NCBI RefSeq assembly: GCF_021018895.1 | Contig: NC_079365.1 | Location: 21,440,001 to 21,504,000 of the forward strand | DNA: 64,000 bases | Origin: Seriola aureovittata | Lineage: Eukaryota > Chordata > Actinopteri > Carangiformes > Carangidae | Reading direction: 5' to 3' | In this document: positions 1 to 13,709 of the stretch, piece by piece | How positions within the stretch are numbered: the first letter of the stretch is position 1 | Layout: the number at the start of each line of letters is the position of its first letter | The notes under the pieces: model-generated | Database searches by the model: none | Told to the model about the DNA's origin: nothing | What the model saw: only the letters and a program-made list of their open reading frames with translations | Position numbers and translations under genes: made by a program

Positions 1-2539
1 TGCCTTGTCTTTTCCTATCCTCACTGCCTCTCTCTCTCTCTCTCTCTCACTCTCTCTCTCTCAAATGTGTGATTGAACTTCTAAATGTGTTGCTAAAGCT
101 GACTTACTGTACAAGACTGCCCAATATAGAAAGCAGCTTCCTCTACAGTTCAGATCTTGTAAAAGTAACACTGTTATTTGAGGTAAATGCATCTAAACTA
201 AAAAAAAAATGAGCCAAACATTCCAGTACTAATCTGATTTTTAAATTCAGTCAAATTTCAAACAGTACTTGACCATATTACTATAATTGAAAACATAGTA
301 CAGAGAAATTAAATGTTTAGCTTTGCTTGCTTTTACTTTTAAATGGACAAGGCCACATTCAGTTAGTTTTCTTCATAAGGACACAGAGTAATGCAGATAG
401 CAGATGTCACATGTCTCATTACAAAACAAGATGTTTTGAAGCTGTTGGCTGCAGCTAATCATTATTTCTGTTATTCTGTGATCTGTTCATTATTTTTCTG
501 ATTACTGAATTAAACGTTGGTCTGTAAAGTGTGAGTAAACAGTAAAAATATTCCCATCACGATTTCCTACAGCCCCTGTTGACGTACTGTTTTGTCCAAT
601 TAACACTCTGAATTCCAAAAATATTCCATTTACAGGGATATAAAACAGAGAGAAGAGGCAGATTTGACAAGCTGGTACCACAAAATATTTGGCTTTTATT
701 TTTTAATAAATGGATTATCAAAATTTTTGCCCATTCAATTTTTATTCAGTTAAATTTCTTTTCAATACTGCTCATCATTATGTCTTTTTATCAGTGTTAC
801 TATGTTACTTAAAATCTGTATACCGGCATTTTTATTATATTTGCTAGGTTTTGTTAAAGGAAACATCAGAACATTTATATCACAGTCACAGAATTTCTCA
901 TTAAATCAAATAACAGATGCAGCCTGACATTCGGGCGTCTCTGCACTCCTCAGCAATCCCCAATTTGTTAAGGAATTATTCTCTTCAGCTTCTGCCTGTA
1001 TTAAAATAATCTATCTTTTGCCTGTACCTCTACTGGAAAAAACAGACAGAGAAAGAGAAAATCTCCCGTTTTTATATTAGCTAAATCTTCTTCTAACCAT
1101 CTGTTTTCTGCCTTTAACACACTGGTTGTGGCTAGCACACAGCAGAGGTGCTGGCTCTGGCTTGTCAGTTGTTGGTTGTAAGTTGTATTGTTGTAACACC
1201 ATGTTGTTTTGGCTTCAGGAAACCGCCTCATAAAAAAAGATGAGGGGCTCAGAAAAAAAAAAAAAAAAGATAAATGAAAATGAAAAGTTTCTTTTCTCCC
1301 CTCTGTATCAGAGAGAGCAAGGGCACCGACTGCACTTTATTAATGTGCTCCATCTCCTTCGCTTTTGTGTCAAGTGTAATACAAAGGGCAGGTGTGTGTC
1401 TGTGCGAGAGAGGAGGCGACAGAAAAGAGAGTGAGCAAATTTCTATCATCAGGAGTTATTCCAGTGCATGTTATCCTCGGTAAGAGGTGTTAGTGTTATA
1501 CAGGTCTTTGTTGCATCTTTAAAATTGCCTTTCATGTAAATATGAGACATAATTCATCAACTGATTGCTTGTCTCCTACATTCAACTTCACTGTAGATGA
1601 AGCTTGATTACTTTTCCTTTCATTTGAACTGAAGCACTTCAGTCTTTAATTTAGCACTGTGATGAATCCTACAACAAACTGTACTTGACTGGAGCAAAAA
1701 AAAAAAAAAAAATCTTTAATTACATCTATAACTTTCACTTTCCTGTGTCGAGAGTTAAAAAATGCAGCATTCAATCCACTCAATAATCTGCACTTGTACT
1801 CGGCTGTACTTAGCATCTTAGCTTTGGTGCAATTTTAGATGGTGCTGTTGAATTTCCTGAAAACATGCAGCCAAGCTCTACATTGTTGTTCCAGTAGATA
1901 CAGAATCTGCGAGAGGCGCCTGTCGCTGCCACCAGACACACACAAGTCAAGTTAGGAAGAACAAGAAAGAGTCAGGGAAGAGAAAGGAAAGCAGCACTCT
2001 GTCACAGAAGTCAGAAACTCAAACTGCGATAACTGGTTTACATAACCTCCATCATCACCATTATATGGTGCCACAATCGAAAGGCAAATGTGACCTTCTC
2101 ACCTTTACTTTCCATTGTACGATTTAAGTGTTAAACGACATCAGGGTGCATTTGCATTTTAACACATTTCTTTAAATGCCAGTAGACCGAGGTGAGAATG
2201 GAGATTAATTGAAAAAAAAAAGAAGTGTGATACCGTCACAAGTAAAGATAAATACATATACAGATTGATAGGTAGCAAGAGGGGGAGGGAAAGAGAGAAG
2301 CCGATGTTAGAGGTTCAGCTTGAGAATTTCCAGTTGATGTATTGTGCTCCAGTGTAAATCATGATCTGTGTTGACTAGTGGAACAACAAAAGCTATTGGA
2401 GAAATATAAACACAAGATAGGGCAGCGAGAGGAAGGGTGGAGGCGCAGCGTCGAGTCATAGAAAACAAGGAGGGACAAGCCGACAGAAGAGGACAAGTGA
2501 AGATAGGAGATGGAATATGAAGGCAAACCTGCGGTAAAT

Positions 2540-3430
2540 TTAATTTAATAATAATAACAATAGTAATACTTAATTTTTATAAAACCTTTCATACAAAAAT
2601 CAAAGTGCTTTAACTTTGAAAACAGAGTAAAAACAGGAAACACAAAATAATTTGAAAAGCAGGTAAAAATAAAAGTGCTCAGTGTTGCAGAGAAAGCAAG
2701 CCATTTGAGATTTTTAAAATAATAATCCACTATTCAAAAAATAGACATTAGGATGCATAAAAGGTCATAATAAAAACAACATGTGGGAAACCATGTGAAG
2801 CACGCACATCACAATAGGTGTCATTTAAGGATTTCAGCAGAGCCTCCCTCTCTTGTACCTTTTTGGGGAGGCTGTTCCACAGTTTGGGAGCAGAGCTAAA
2901 AAAAAAAAAGGTGCATTGGTGGGGTTTCGGGTTGCTCGAAAGCCAGCAGCAGAGGATCTAAGGGCTCGTGGAGGAACATAAAGCAACAGGGAATCTGTGA
3001 TGTAGGCCTGTCCTAAGCCCTTGAGAGCTTTGTATACAAGTAGAAGGACTTTAAAATCAATTGTAGAAGATACAGGGAGCCAGGGCAGTGTGGCTAAGAC
3101 TCCAGTGATGTGTTCTCTCCTCTTTGTTTTTGGTCGCGGTCTAGCAGCAGAATTCCGGATAAGTTGTGACCTCTGAATGCATCAGTGCATAGCAGTAGTC
3201 TGGTCTATTTGAGATGAAAGCATGGATGAATTTTTCAGCATCTTCTTGGGTCAGGAATGGTGTACCTCGGCGATGTTTCTGCCACATCGGTCACTTTGTT
3301 TATATGTGACGTAAAACTTAAGTCTAAAATAACACCCAGACTTGTTTTAAGCAGCTCATAACTTTTGGTTTTGGGGCCAACTAATAGAATTTCTGTCTCA
3401 TCTTTATTTAGTTACTTTGAATTTTTAGTG
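2540..3430. repeat. Degenerate dispersed teleost repeat, unclassified
   Basis: The text around 2855-3420 has the pattern of a very common teleost repeat: a 'gaggctgttccacagtttgg' phrase, then 'ttgagagctttgtatacaag', 'gagccagggcagtgtggcta' and 'agcagtagtctgg'. It is preceded at about 2555-2660 by a 'tcaaagtgcttta' segment typical of the same family. The sequence reads like a decayed coding region, but no open frame survives. A second, more diverged relative lies at about 20275-20800. The transposon class is not assigned. Confidence 0.55.
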
Positions 3431-4788
3431 ATTATTATCATTATATAATGAGTTGTTCCCACCATAGAAGCACCAGCACGAGTGTGTCGATACATAAAAA
3501 CTCACATGTGTTTACACCAGGAATGGATGGAGAGTCAACCTGCGGTCAGCTATAAATAGCCTCGGCTCAAATGCTAGTGTTGGCTGGATGTTCCCAATGG
3601 TGTGATCAGTAGTTTGAGTGTCAGTAGTGGCCTGAGGCAGGTAGCCCCTGGGTACATGTCCTGGTTATGGTCGAGCTGCTTAGGCCTTAACTGACACACA
3701 AACATGCGCGCACACACACGCAACTTATCTGTTTGCCTCTCTCTCTTCAGGTAGCTACACTGAAATAAAAATTACATTCATAGAAATACAGCCAAATGGA
3801 ATATGAAATAGCTATTGATGTAGGTGAAACTAACCAGAAATATCTAAACAATAACAAATAAATGGACATGTACAATACGCATCAATATGTTTTTACAATT
3901 CAGGTCTGTTGCTTGCGGCCTATAGTAATCAATGCGTTGTATTGATTTATTATATTACACAAGTACTGGGTTCACAATGGGCTTTAAACACATTTTTCTT
4001 CCTGGACCTTGAGCCATATATTAATGCATGCTCCTTTCTCTTCCTGTATTATAGTTTCTGGTATATTGTAGGTTATAGTTTCAGTCTGTCCTTTGCTTTG
4101 AAATAAACAACACTTAAATGTCAGTGTCTTCAAGGTTTATATGCTAGAACTGGAATACTGTAGATATCACTGAATCCTTCCCAAAGTCCCTGCAAAGTAA
4201 ACAAAGTTTTAATAAAACTGACTGACAGTTTTATTATTATATACTAAGCATTACTGTAGTACACACAGCCTTTCAAATTAAAATCTAAATTCAACATCTG
4301 TGTAAAAGCTAAAAAGCATGAAAATAAGAGGTGTCAAACACCATGGAGATCATACCTGTATCATCTAATGTCAAATGAAAAAATATCACACATTCATGAA
4401 GTAAAATGATTCATAGCAATGCAATATGCAAACCAATGTTGCACGCTGCAGCTAGGTTTGTCTCTAAAAAAAACCACAGAAGAAGTGAATCATACTCTGT
4501 TATTGACTGTTAGACCACCACCGCTAGATATCAAACTGATATTATGTAATATGTTTATGCAACGGAATTGACAGGACAATGTGTTTTATGAGTTAAAATA
4601 TCAGCAGCAACAGCACTAAAGGGAGCAGAACGGAACTGTGTGAGGCTGAGTGGCTATTGGAAATGAAAGTTATTTTGTATTATTGATCCTCTGATGTCAA
4701 TGTGCATGCATTGTTGAGTGCATACTGTACATACAGTGTGGGACACTGTCTCTGTAATGTATAAATACAGTATGTGTGCACAAGCATG

Positions 4789-4790
<2 letters not shown>

Positions 4791-4845
<55 letters not shown>
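4791..4845. repeat. (TG)n microsatellite
   Basis: A pure run of TG dinucleotides, about 27 units with no interruption. It reads CA on the minus strand. An apparent His/Thr-rich reading frame through it is an artefact of the repeat. Confidence 0.97.
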
Positions 4846-4848
<3 letters not shown>

Positions 4849-7377
4849 GGTTGTAAGTACTGTATACCATAGATGAGTGATAGGGTTTCCCCATAAGCCG
4901 CTCTAGGCCTCGCATTCCTCTCATTGGTGGAGTTTGATGTGTGCAGGCCTTTCAGCTAATCTGGGAAGAATGTCGTCTACAGACACACACATGTGTTCCA
5001 TTAAGTCCAGATCTGCGTAAATAATATAACATGCAACAGCTAACGTTACAGGTAACTATACCCCCACAGCTGTGCCTTTGGCTTTGCAGTGCCCCACCAG
5101 CTCAGCCTATAAAAAGGCAAAGCCAACACTCATATCTAATGAGTAGATGTATCCCAGTGCAGACGGTGGTTTAAGAGGCTGCTGATTTTTACTGATTGGA
5201 TATTGAGGCCATATTCTTTTTTTCTTCTCCTTTCAAATAAAAACACGTGTGATGTGATTAATATGTGCGTATAAAAATATTTTACAGTTGAGCTATAGAC
5301 TGGGTATATATTTAATGACACATCAGTCAAAAATATACGGTACTCCATATACTTATAGATCCGATAATATCATCAATGTATCAGTTCAGCCTCGATCAAA
5401 TAATGTGTTGGGAGACCTTTCAGTTACTCATTGTAGTTTAAAACGTGCCGCGTCGCACTTGTCCCACTGAATGTGCTTTTTCAACATGATTCGTCAGGCA
5501 CAATGTGAACCTGCCACATGCATCAGTATAATGAGTATCACATAAATCTGTACAGGAGCATAAATGTTTGTCACATGGCAGGAGCCGTGCGAGAGACCAT
5601 ATAAGTGCCCGACTTCCTATCCCCACCCCTCCCCCTATTGTTAAAGGTTCTAGATCCAGACGACCATCATTGGGTCTTTGTGTTTATTGTCTGCCTGATG
5701 TGCTTGTGCTGATTGGCTCGATCCGACCGAGCGACAGGACAATGTTTGCTTTTGCTGTCTGCCTGGGGAAGTCCCTCTTGTTCTCAAACAGGCCCAGCCG
5801 CAGTAACTGATACAAAGTTCAGAGGATGCCAGTCTCTTCCTGGTGTGGTGCAGCATCTTCCTGTGGCTGCACACCAAAGTTAGTTAGAAACTGAGTGAGC
5901 GATTTGTTTATGTGCGCATTTATTTTACCTTCACTGTTCTCATCCAGGATTACAGTAACATGAGCAAACAAGTCAACTCTCCTGCTACTGCTCTATTTCG
6001 GTCAGAACGAGAGTGTGGGTGTGCGAGATTAAAAAAAAAAAAAAAGAGGTTAGACTCAACATGGTGTCAAGTAGAGATGGAAAACGGCTGGCAGCATCTG
6101 GTTTTGGTAGAAATATCACAGAAACCTAAAGCCAGCCAGAAAGTGAAAGAGAGGTGACGGGGGTGATAGTGTCTGAAGTGAGGACTAGAAAACAAAAGAA
6201 AGGTGTCAGAGAACAAGTGAGGAGAACAATGCTTCTTGCACTTGCAAACTGTTGTGAGCCAGCAAGGAAATGTGAGGAGTTTGGCTGTTGCTGTTCTGGG
6301 TGCCAGCACTCCTAATGAGTCTGTCAGGGCCAGTTAGCGCAGCCAGGCCTTCTTGTGTCCCCTCCAGGCCGCAGACAGCTGTTATTAGCCCCGTAATGGC
6401 ATGCCACAGGGCCAGATTAGCCTGGCACACTGGAGAAATATCAAACATTCACTTACTGTGGCTCCTTTGCTGGCTAAAGCAGCTATTCTGCGAGGCATTC
6501 ATTTAGCTGCGATGCTGGCAAGCTACCTAACAAGCCACGAAAGAAAAAGTCTCCAGTGAGAGATGCAGTTAGTGTACAGTAGCTCCTGTGCTGGGTAGGA
6601 AGAAAAAGAAATGTTTGACTGGAGGATGTACAAGACGCAACATACCAGGTTATGTTACTAATACTAAATACTGTTGCATATATTGCATATATTTATTCTT
6701 AAAATTCAAAGAGAAAAATCTATATGAATTTTTGAATTTGCTTTGCTGCTTTTATAAGTTGTTGGTTATCAGGCCGTTGCAGTGCTGTGGAAAGTTGTAA
6801 ATGAAAGATCTTTTTGATAACGGCGCCTGCAATCATCATGCGAACCATATCGACAAGATGGCCATTGCTGTCTACTCATCTGTTTTCACCTTTCATAATG
6901 AGCACAGGAAATCAAAACCTTACACAGCAAAGTACGCTCACCCTGCCTCAGGGGACAACCTACACTGTATACAGTCAGTGACAGGCCTACGCCATTAGAG
7001 ATCGGCATACTGTTAATAAACACGGTGCACTGCTCTGCATAGGATGCTGCTTATAAGGTATAAATCATGCTCTTTGAGCCTGCTGTTTCTTGAATGTCTT
7101 TCATGCATGGTATGTTACATAAGCTTCTGCATAAATTGATTTGTGGCTTTCATTGCACTGCAATCGCTGTGCATTTAGGCCCATAAACACAATCTGCAAA
7201 GGTGTGTTTATGGCGGCTCCACTGTAAAATCTGATGCATGCGAACCATGTGACGGGCTAGAAATGGAAGGCAGTTTTGGTTGGTTCAGGGATTATTTTTC
7301 TCACCTAACTGTTAAATATAGTTAAACAATGCATGTTTCACTGCGTAGCAATATGAAGCCCTGCCCTTGAATGTATT

Positions 7378-7440
7378 TGTGTGTGTTTGTGTGTGCATGT
7401 GTGTGTATGTGCGTGTGTGTGTGTGTGTGTGTGCGAGTGT
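7378..7440. repeat. Interrupted (TG)n microsatellite
   Basis: TG dinucleotides interrupted by TTTG, CATG, TATG and CGTG. The last part is a purer TG run before GCGAG. The pattern is an ageing microsatellite. Confidence 0.9.
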
Positions 7441-8616
7441 GATTTCTCAGTTTGTGTGTCTGGTGACCTGACAGAATGAATGTTAAAAATAAGAAGGTGG
7501 GACAGAGCAAAGCAAGTAGAAGAAGTGTGAGAGAAAGATAATGTGGTATTTGTCCTCATTAGCAGACTGCATGGATCAAGTGTGGCAAAACCATTAAGAA
7601 CTATGCATAGTAGGCAGCAGCCATAGTCATCTCCAAATATAAATTCATGTTTTTTTGTTTTTTTCCTCACTCTTATTAGCAGTTTCTTCATCACCAGCTG
7701 CAGCATTTATTTCAACAGCAGGCAGCATTCAAAAGCTAAAATAGACTCTCCAACACCAGGGACAAAAGGATGTAGCTCATTCTATCAGTTAACACAAATA
7801 CACAATAGGTGTTCCCTGTTGCATAAATCTGGTGACAGAAATGACGTGGAAAATGTGGGCCAGCTGTTCCTGAAGAGATGTGTTCACGTGACGACGGCAC
7901 CGGAATCACAGAGGTGAAGTGAGATGAGCAGAGCTGAGAGTGATAAAGACGAGCAGCGAGACATAGAAAAGTGAGATTTGAGGAGAATCCCGGGATGTGT
8001 CCCTGCTGCGACTGTGGGCCACGGTGCGAACCCCACCGAGTTGCACCGTCTTTCCCTGGCAGGGACCACTTGTTGCGAATCATTAGCTTCCCAACCACCG
8101 AGGGCTTCGCCACCACTCCTTCGGGTTGTGTTACACAGCTGAAACCCACATGGGGAAGTGCAAGGAGGAGCTGGCAGGCTTAGAGAGCACGCCGCACTGT
8201 AATTATCAGCTGTGTAACGTATAGAAAACCGGAGTCAGTAGACTATAGCGGTAGCTCAGGAGCCCTGGCCACCAAACACAAGAGCTTAGTTCCATTAGTG
8301 CCGCTGATGAGCCAACCTGATCCAGTTATTATGTGTGGTACATCACCATGAGGTGATGCGATTTAACATGGCAGCCAATGTGCAGGCTTTGTGACGTGGT
8401 GGAAATTTATGAAATGAACACTGGTAAACAAACTGGAGTATGTACAGTACATGTCTTTACTGCATGACCTCTGCTCTGTAGGAAAGCAAAACTTAAGTCA
8501 CTTTAAAACTGAATTAGCTGAGAACAAATGTACTTCAAATCTCTATCTTTTCATTGTGATTTTATCATCCATGTGAATTCTCTGCAAAAGTCAAGAAAAT
8601 AGATTTAAAACCCCCC

Positions 8617-8663
<47 letters not shown>
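8617..8663. repeat. (CT)n microsatellite forming a splice polypyrimidine tract
   Basis: A nearly pure CT run follows a short C run and is followed by TTTCCCCCCTCCAG, the acceptor of the exon at 8676. The repeat therefore makes up most of the pyrimidine tract of that splice site. Confidence 0.9.
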
Positions 8664-8667
<4 letters not shown>

Positions 8668-8675
8668 CCCTCCAG

Positions 8676-8768
8676 AGCAGATACGGTGCTGCAGATCGAG
8701 GTGTGAGGCTCTACAGCTCCCTGCCCATGCGCCCAAACCCTGACGGCAAGAGACTGCCCTCTACTGGG
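8676..8768 (+). CDS. tox2: tox2, N-terminal exon (probable)
   Basis: This exon encodes 31 residues, SRYGAADRGVRLYSSLPM followed by RPNPDGKRLPSTG, near the N terminus of the predicted Tox2 protein. It is flanked by a strong acceptor (long CT tract, then CCCTCCAG) and a good donor (GGG then GTAAGA). The frame is phase 0 at both ends, so it joins directly to the exon at 25344. The GVRLYSSLP stretch resembles the DVRLYP start that I recall for TOX-family proteins, but the rest has no match I can name. An in-frame ATG at 8727 could act as an alternative start; otherwise the start codon is in an exon upstream of the window. It is the least certain of the six exons and might be an alternative first or cassette exon. 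Confidence 0.65.
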
Positions 8769-11123
8769 GTAAGACTCACCTCTCCCAGCCTCCCCCCAAC
8801 CCCCGCCCCCCCCCCGCCATCCTCACCCCTCCTCCCTCACCCCTTGGTCTCATCATCCATACCTCCATGTACCTCCATACCATATTTTAACCCCAGTCCC
8901 ATCTGCACAGCAAGACAGTCCACGCACAGGATTAGAGGGACATATCAGAGGCAGTGTAGTTTTTTTTATTTACTCACTAAATTTTAGCTGCCCAGTAGTC
9001 GCTGGGAATTCCTATGATAGAAAGCTAATGGGTAGAAACAGCTGATGAATGTGATTGCCAATATCTAGACTTAAATCATGACACCACCTTCAGCTACCAT
9101 GACTTCTTTCTTCATTCTTTAAGCCCACATGCCACATTCCACCATCACCACTACTACTACTACTACTACGACTGCTATACTGCTACTCGCCCTATGGGCT
9201 CTTCCCACGCTCACTCTGACAGACCTGCTCCGTCCTCATCCCCAAAACCATCATTGGCCACCACAAGCACCCATCTGACTTGGTGGTTTGTGTGGTATCT
9301 GCCTGGTAGCTTTTCAGAGAAGCGTGCTGCTGCTGCTGCTGCTGCAGCTGATAGGCCAACTAACTGCCTGCTACTGTTTTTTTTTTGTTGTGGCTTTTTG
9401 GATTCTTCTGCTTCTGACCTATTTTAGTTGAAAAAGAAAAGAAAAGGTTGATTAAGTGTAAAAAAAAAAAAAGTTTATATTTTGGTAATTTTCTCTTTTT
9501 TATGATATTGTGAAGCAGCTGTATTCGGACAACATAGTCTAATTTTTTAAGTTTTATATGTAATTGTTCATGAAGACGCTTGGAAAAAGAAAGTTTACTG
9601 AAGTTTAGTGATGCAGCACTTGCAGCACTTTGACTTTGACAAAGTGCTGGAACAGTCGCTCTAATTTGTTTGTGAAACCTTTCTTTCATTTTTTAAAAAT
9701 AAAAAATGAAATCTTTCAGTATTGTGAAAATCATAATTAGAATCTGGCTTTGCCTTGCTTTTATGCATTTATGCATTTATGTAACAAAGGAGAGAAAATG
9801 AAAGAACAATAGAGCGAAAAGAGAGAATTTAATTTCATATGTCTCCCTTTTTCATGTTTCACTTCATGCAAGTGCTTTTTGAATTATCTCTTCACTGCTC
9901 CGGGGCTCAATGAGAGGAAGAGTGGGTGAGTGAGGGAGAGACAGAGTAAGAGAGACAGACAAAGCGAAAGCTGCATAATATTGTTGGTGCGCACCTTTTT
10001 TAATTACAACAGAGATTGTATTGATGTCTCAGGCCACATGTCCTAAATCATTTATCAAGGGGGAGAGTGCTAACAAAGCATTTCTGAGAAACCCATCCTC
10101 TCCCAGGGCCTGGAATCATACGTTATCTAAAGTGAATATAGTTAATGCTGTTCTGTGGAGAGACCCACTTACAAATCATGGGAATGAGTTCCTTGTCAGG
10201 ACATGCATGAGCTAGTTAAAGATATATATCCACTTGCATCTGATCCTATGTTGTGCAAATTCAACTCTGCGTCTAAATCTCTGTGCAGAAGTTGACGAGG
10301 GCTGCGTTAAAAGTGACAGATGAACATTAATGTAAGGAAAAGAACATTTCTTAATCTACTAGTTGCTTCGTTCTGCAAAAACTTAAAGCTTGCATCTCTT
10401 GCACAGATTGGAGTTTATCAAAAGGAGACAATATGTGCTATTTTCTGCTCCAATCTTTGGTTTTGTGTCATTTCCTTTTGTCTGTTATTACCTGGGTGCA
10501 GCATCAGTACAGTAGCAGACTTTAGCTACAGGCTGCATGGAGAGGAGGAGAATATAAACCACTTAACATGCAGGAGGAAACCAGACGTTTTTCCATTGCA
10601 CTTATCAGGTGCTGCGGTGAGAGCAAGTGTCAAGGTGCAGTAGGTCCCTGCCCCCCCCCTCCTTCCCTCTCAACCCCCAGCTCCTCTCACCCATCCTCTC
10701 CTTCCTCCCCTCTTCCTTCCCCTGCACACCCCTTTTATTTTCCCCTGATCTCTATCTCTGTCCCTCCCCCCTCCCTTTCCCTCACCCCCCACCACCACTC
10801 ACCACCCTCGGTTCAGTTAAAAGTGGGCTTGGCACTTCCGCAGCAACCCCCCCACCTTCACCCCCATACCACCACTTCTTTTCTCTCTGTCAAACTAACC
10901 TCCGACTCCTGCTCTTCACCTCTATGTTTCCTGTCAAGGTGCACTGCCCACCTCCCCCCTCCTCCCAGCCACCGGCTCTGCCCCCGCAACCTTTTCCTTT
11001 TCTTTCTTTCAACATCTATTATGGCTCTAAATGCCTACAGTTCATTTTTTAAAATGCTCAGTGCAGAGGGCGTGACCCTCCCAGCACTCTGTAGTGATCT
11101 TCTCACCCCTGCATATATACAAA

Positions 11124-11158
<35 letters not shown>

Positions 11159-11296
11159 TTGGGAGCTGTATATGGATTGGTCCTATTAATGGGAATTTGG
11201 ATGAATCTATCTCAAACTTTAAGTGCACAATGAATAATGGCCATTAGTCATGAATGTGTTCAATAGATTAAGATATGAACCTCTTACTGATTTAAC

Positions 11297-11770
11297 TGGA
11301 AGGAAAGCTAGGTTTGAAGCTGGAGACACAAGGTAGTTAGCCTAGCTTAGCATGAAGAGTATGTTGATACAGCTAGCCTGGGTTTGTCCAAATTAAAAAA
11401 AAAAAAAAAGAAAAAAAAAGTCCACCAATCAGCACCTCCAGCGCTCACTCATTAACACATTCTAGCTTGTTGTTTAATCTGCGCACAGAGACACATACTG
11501 TAGAAGTCGCGGCTTCCAATACATACAGCAACTCCCTCAAAAAGCACTAATTGTCATTAAACATGAATGTTGTGTATGGATTAGACTAGTGCGAGACAAC
11601 ATGTAAATCAGGTGTCATAAGGGGAATCTTTGGCAGAACCAGGCCAGCTGTGTCCCCCGTTGTTTTTATGCTTTATGCTAAGCTAACCGTCCCCTGACTC
11701 GAGCTCCACACTGAACACACAAACATGGGAGTGGTATAATGTCACTCCCAGAGAGAAATGTCTGTAAACT
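11297..11770. repeat. Dispersed teleost repeat (GCTTAGCATAAAGACTGG family), copy 1
   Basis: The left part reads 'gttagcctagcttagcatga', followed by 'agctagcctgggtttgtcca', 'ccaccaatcagcacctcca' and 'cattaacacattctagcttg'. The right part carries 'tatgctaagctaaccg' and 'catgggagtggtataatgtc'. The two ends are partly inverted versions of each other, as in a non-autonomous DNA transposon. An A-rich run at 11395-11420 interrupts it. The order of phrases matches the copy at 21905-22345. Confidence 0.6.
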
Positions 11771-12686
11771 GACCAGAACCAACAGCAGCCAATGACGTCT
11801 AAGCAGAGGCTTAACCAAACAATGATCCGACAACCCAGTATGTAACTGGTCATATTCTGTAATTGAACTGGACAAACATCTCAGAAGTGAACCAAGACGG
11901 TACATGCACTGATGTGTAACAAAATGTTAAATTTAGATATTCAGATATTCAAACCCAACACTCCTTCTTTTATTGCTGCATTTCATAAAATGGAAATATT
12001 GTAGATGTGTTATGCACCATTTTATACACATTTCCCCAAAACTCTGCGCTACAAAGGCTCTGCCTCTCTTTGCAAACTTTTTCGATGTTTAATACGTAAA
12101 CTCAGCTTTGTCATCAGTCAGTATCGTCATCTGCAATGTGACTACAGGCGTCTACACAACGAGTCGAAATAATGAAATACGTCGAGTGTTTAAGGTGATG
12201 CGCTGTGACTCTCAGAGCTGCGGGATTGGAGGTTTGTTTTAGCTCAGGTTGGATGAGCATCAGTGTGTTCTTTGCAGGGAGTCAAACTGTTTGAGCTAAC
12301 ATTGTAGCTGTTGTTGTTGTTTTAGCTCCACCGCCTTGACAGTGATACATAGGGTGAAGGTTCAGAATCTGCTGTAGCGCAGAGATGACAGGATTGTTTC
12401 AGGACTCCTCCTCCTTCTCTTTTTCTTTCTCTCTGCCTCTTTCTCCTTGGTTTCTCCCTCTCTCTTTCTCCCCTGCTTTCTCTCTCTTTCTCTCTCTCTG
12501 TGTCTTTCTCTCTTTTTCCAAGCTGATTTGGAGCCTTGCATAGTCAATTATGGAGGGAGTGAGAGATGGAGTGGGGGCTCCAGCTTCCATATTTTGGTGT
12601 GATATTAATATTGCATGAGCGCTATTCTGTAGCGAATATCTAAGAGACTGCCTATTAAGGCAGCAGCAGGAGAAGAATGTGACTGA

Positions 12687-12731
12687 CACACACACGCACA
12701 CACACACACACACACACACAAGCACACACTG

Positions 12732-12770
<39 letters not shown>

Positions 12771-12795
12771 AACACAAACACAACCACACACACAT
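12687..12795. repeat. Compound (CA)n microsatellite
   Basis: Two long CA blocks are separated by a short AGCACACACTGATA spacer, with CG and AA interruptions. The minus-strand Cys/Val-rich reading frames over it are artefacts. Confidence 0.95.
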
Positions 12796-13709
12796 ATACT
12801 GTAGATACATACATACACAGACAGCCAGAGTGCAGGGGTGAATCAGTCAGGATCAGGCACAGGTTGTTATAATTAGTGTTTTCCAGATTTATTTTGGTGG
12901 GATAATAAGAGTGACTCATTTTCCTGTTTAATATGTCATGTTTGTTTATCTTGACATGGCTCACATCACACCGCACAGTGAGTGTGTTTGATGTTGGCGA
13001 GAACTGAGGGATGTTCCACTGTAATTGTGCTAAGAATGGAATATTTTAACTAACCCACTGAATAAACAAACAAAACAGAGACACAACACAAATGCGTACT
13101 GTAAAAAAAGAAAAAAAGAAAAAAAGAAATTGCCAAGATGATTGTAATATTGCAAAACAGGAGTGATTTAATATCAGCCTATTTATTTATTTGATTTTCT
13201 TCTGCTGCTGGGTGGGTATCAGTGAAGCATACAGGAAGTGTCAACAGGCTGAGAGGTTCCCGGCGATGACAGAGAGGCTTGGCATGGACACTTTTGGGTG
13301 CTAAGTGGTGGTGACACTGCATGGTCTGTAATAGACATCTCACTTCATGCCACCACAGATTTTCATCAACATCTGATATTAAGGTGTCATGAACATAACC
13401 CACATTAATACAGTATGAATGCATAATAACACTTACAATTTGTTAAATAGGCTTTTTTTTTGTAAACCTCAGCAATGATTACAGAAGGGTTCAGTGACAG
13501 AGTAACAGGGCTGAAATCAATAGGAGAATGTTAATAAGGATATTTTTCCAATGTTATTATACTGTGTATGATTATATTATACTGTATTTATGTGTATAAA
13601 ATGTGTTGAACTCTTATGCATTACATGAGTTAAATTTGTAACATATATACAGAGTGTCATATAAGATAGATGTAACATATAAGATAGTGCCACCTGCCTA
13701 TTATAATTC

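Larger units (their letters stand above)
1..8675. other. Upstream non-coding sequence, probably intron of tox2
   Basis: No exon of any gene could be supported here. The segment lies 5' of the first recognisable tox2 exon, so it is either an intron behind a start-codon exon outside the window or 5' flank. It contains CT repeats at 28-62, a degenerate dispersed repeat at about 2540-3430, a 55-bp TG run at 4791-4845 and an interrupted TG run at 7378-7440. The remainder is ordinary AT-rich sequence with short A and T runs. I saw no CpG island or convincing promoter, which favours intron over flank. Confidence 0.6.

Noticed and set aside
1..8675. A second gene or a tox2 promoter in the upstream part
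   Set aside because: No CpG island, no convincing exon with splice sites in phase, and only short low-complexity frames on either strand.
9125..9427. Frame with Tyr and Ala runs
   Set aside because: The runs come from CTA and GCT trinucleotide repeats; there is no matching splice acceptor or domain.
10568..11233. 221-codon plus-strand frame
   Set aside because: Built on CT-rich DNA and a GT microsatellite; no recognisable protein features.
12687..12795. Repeat-spacer arrangement resembling a CRISPR array
   Set aside because: It is a compound CA microsatellite; the host is a vertebrate and there are no regular unique spacers.
12399..12976. Cys/Val-rich and Arg/Glu-rich minus-strand frames
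   Set aside because: Direct translation of CA and CT microsatellites.
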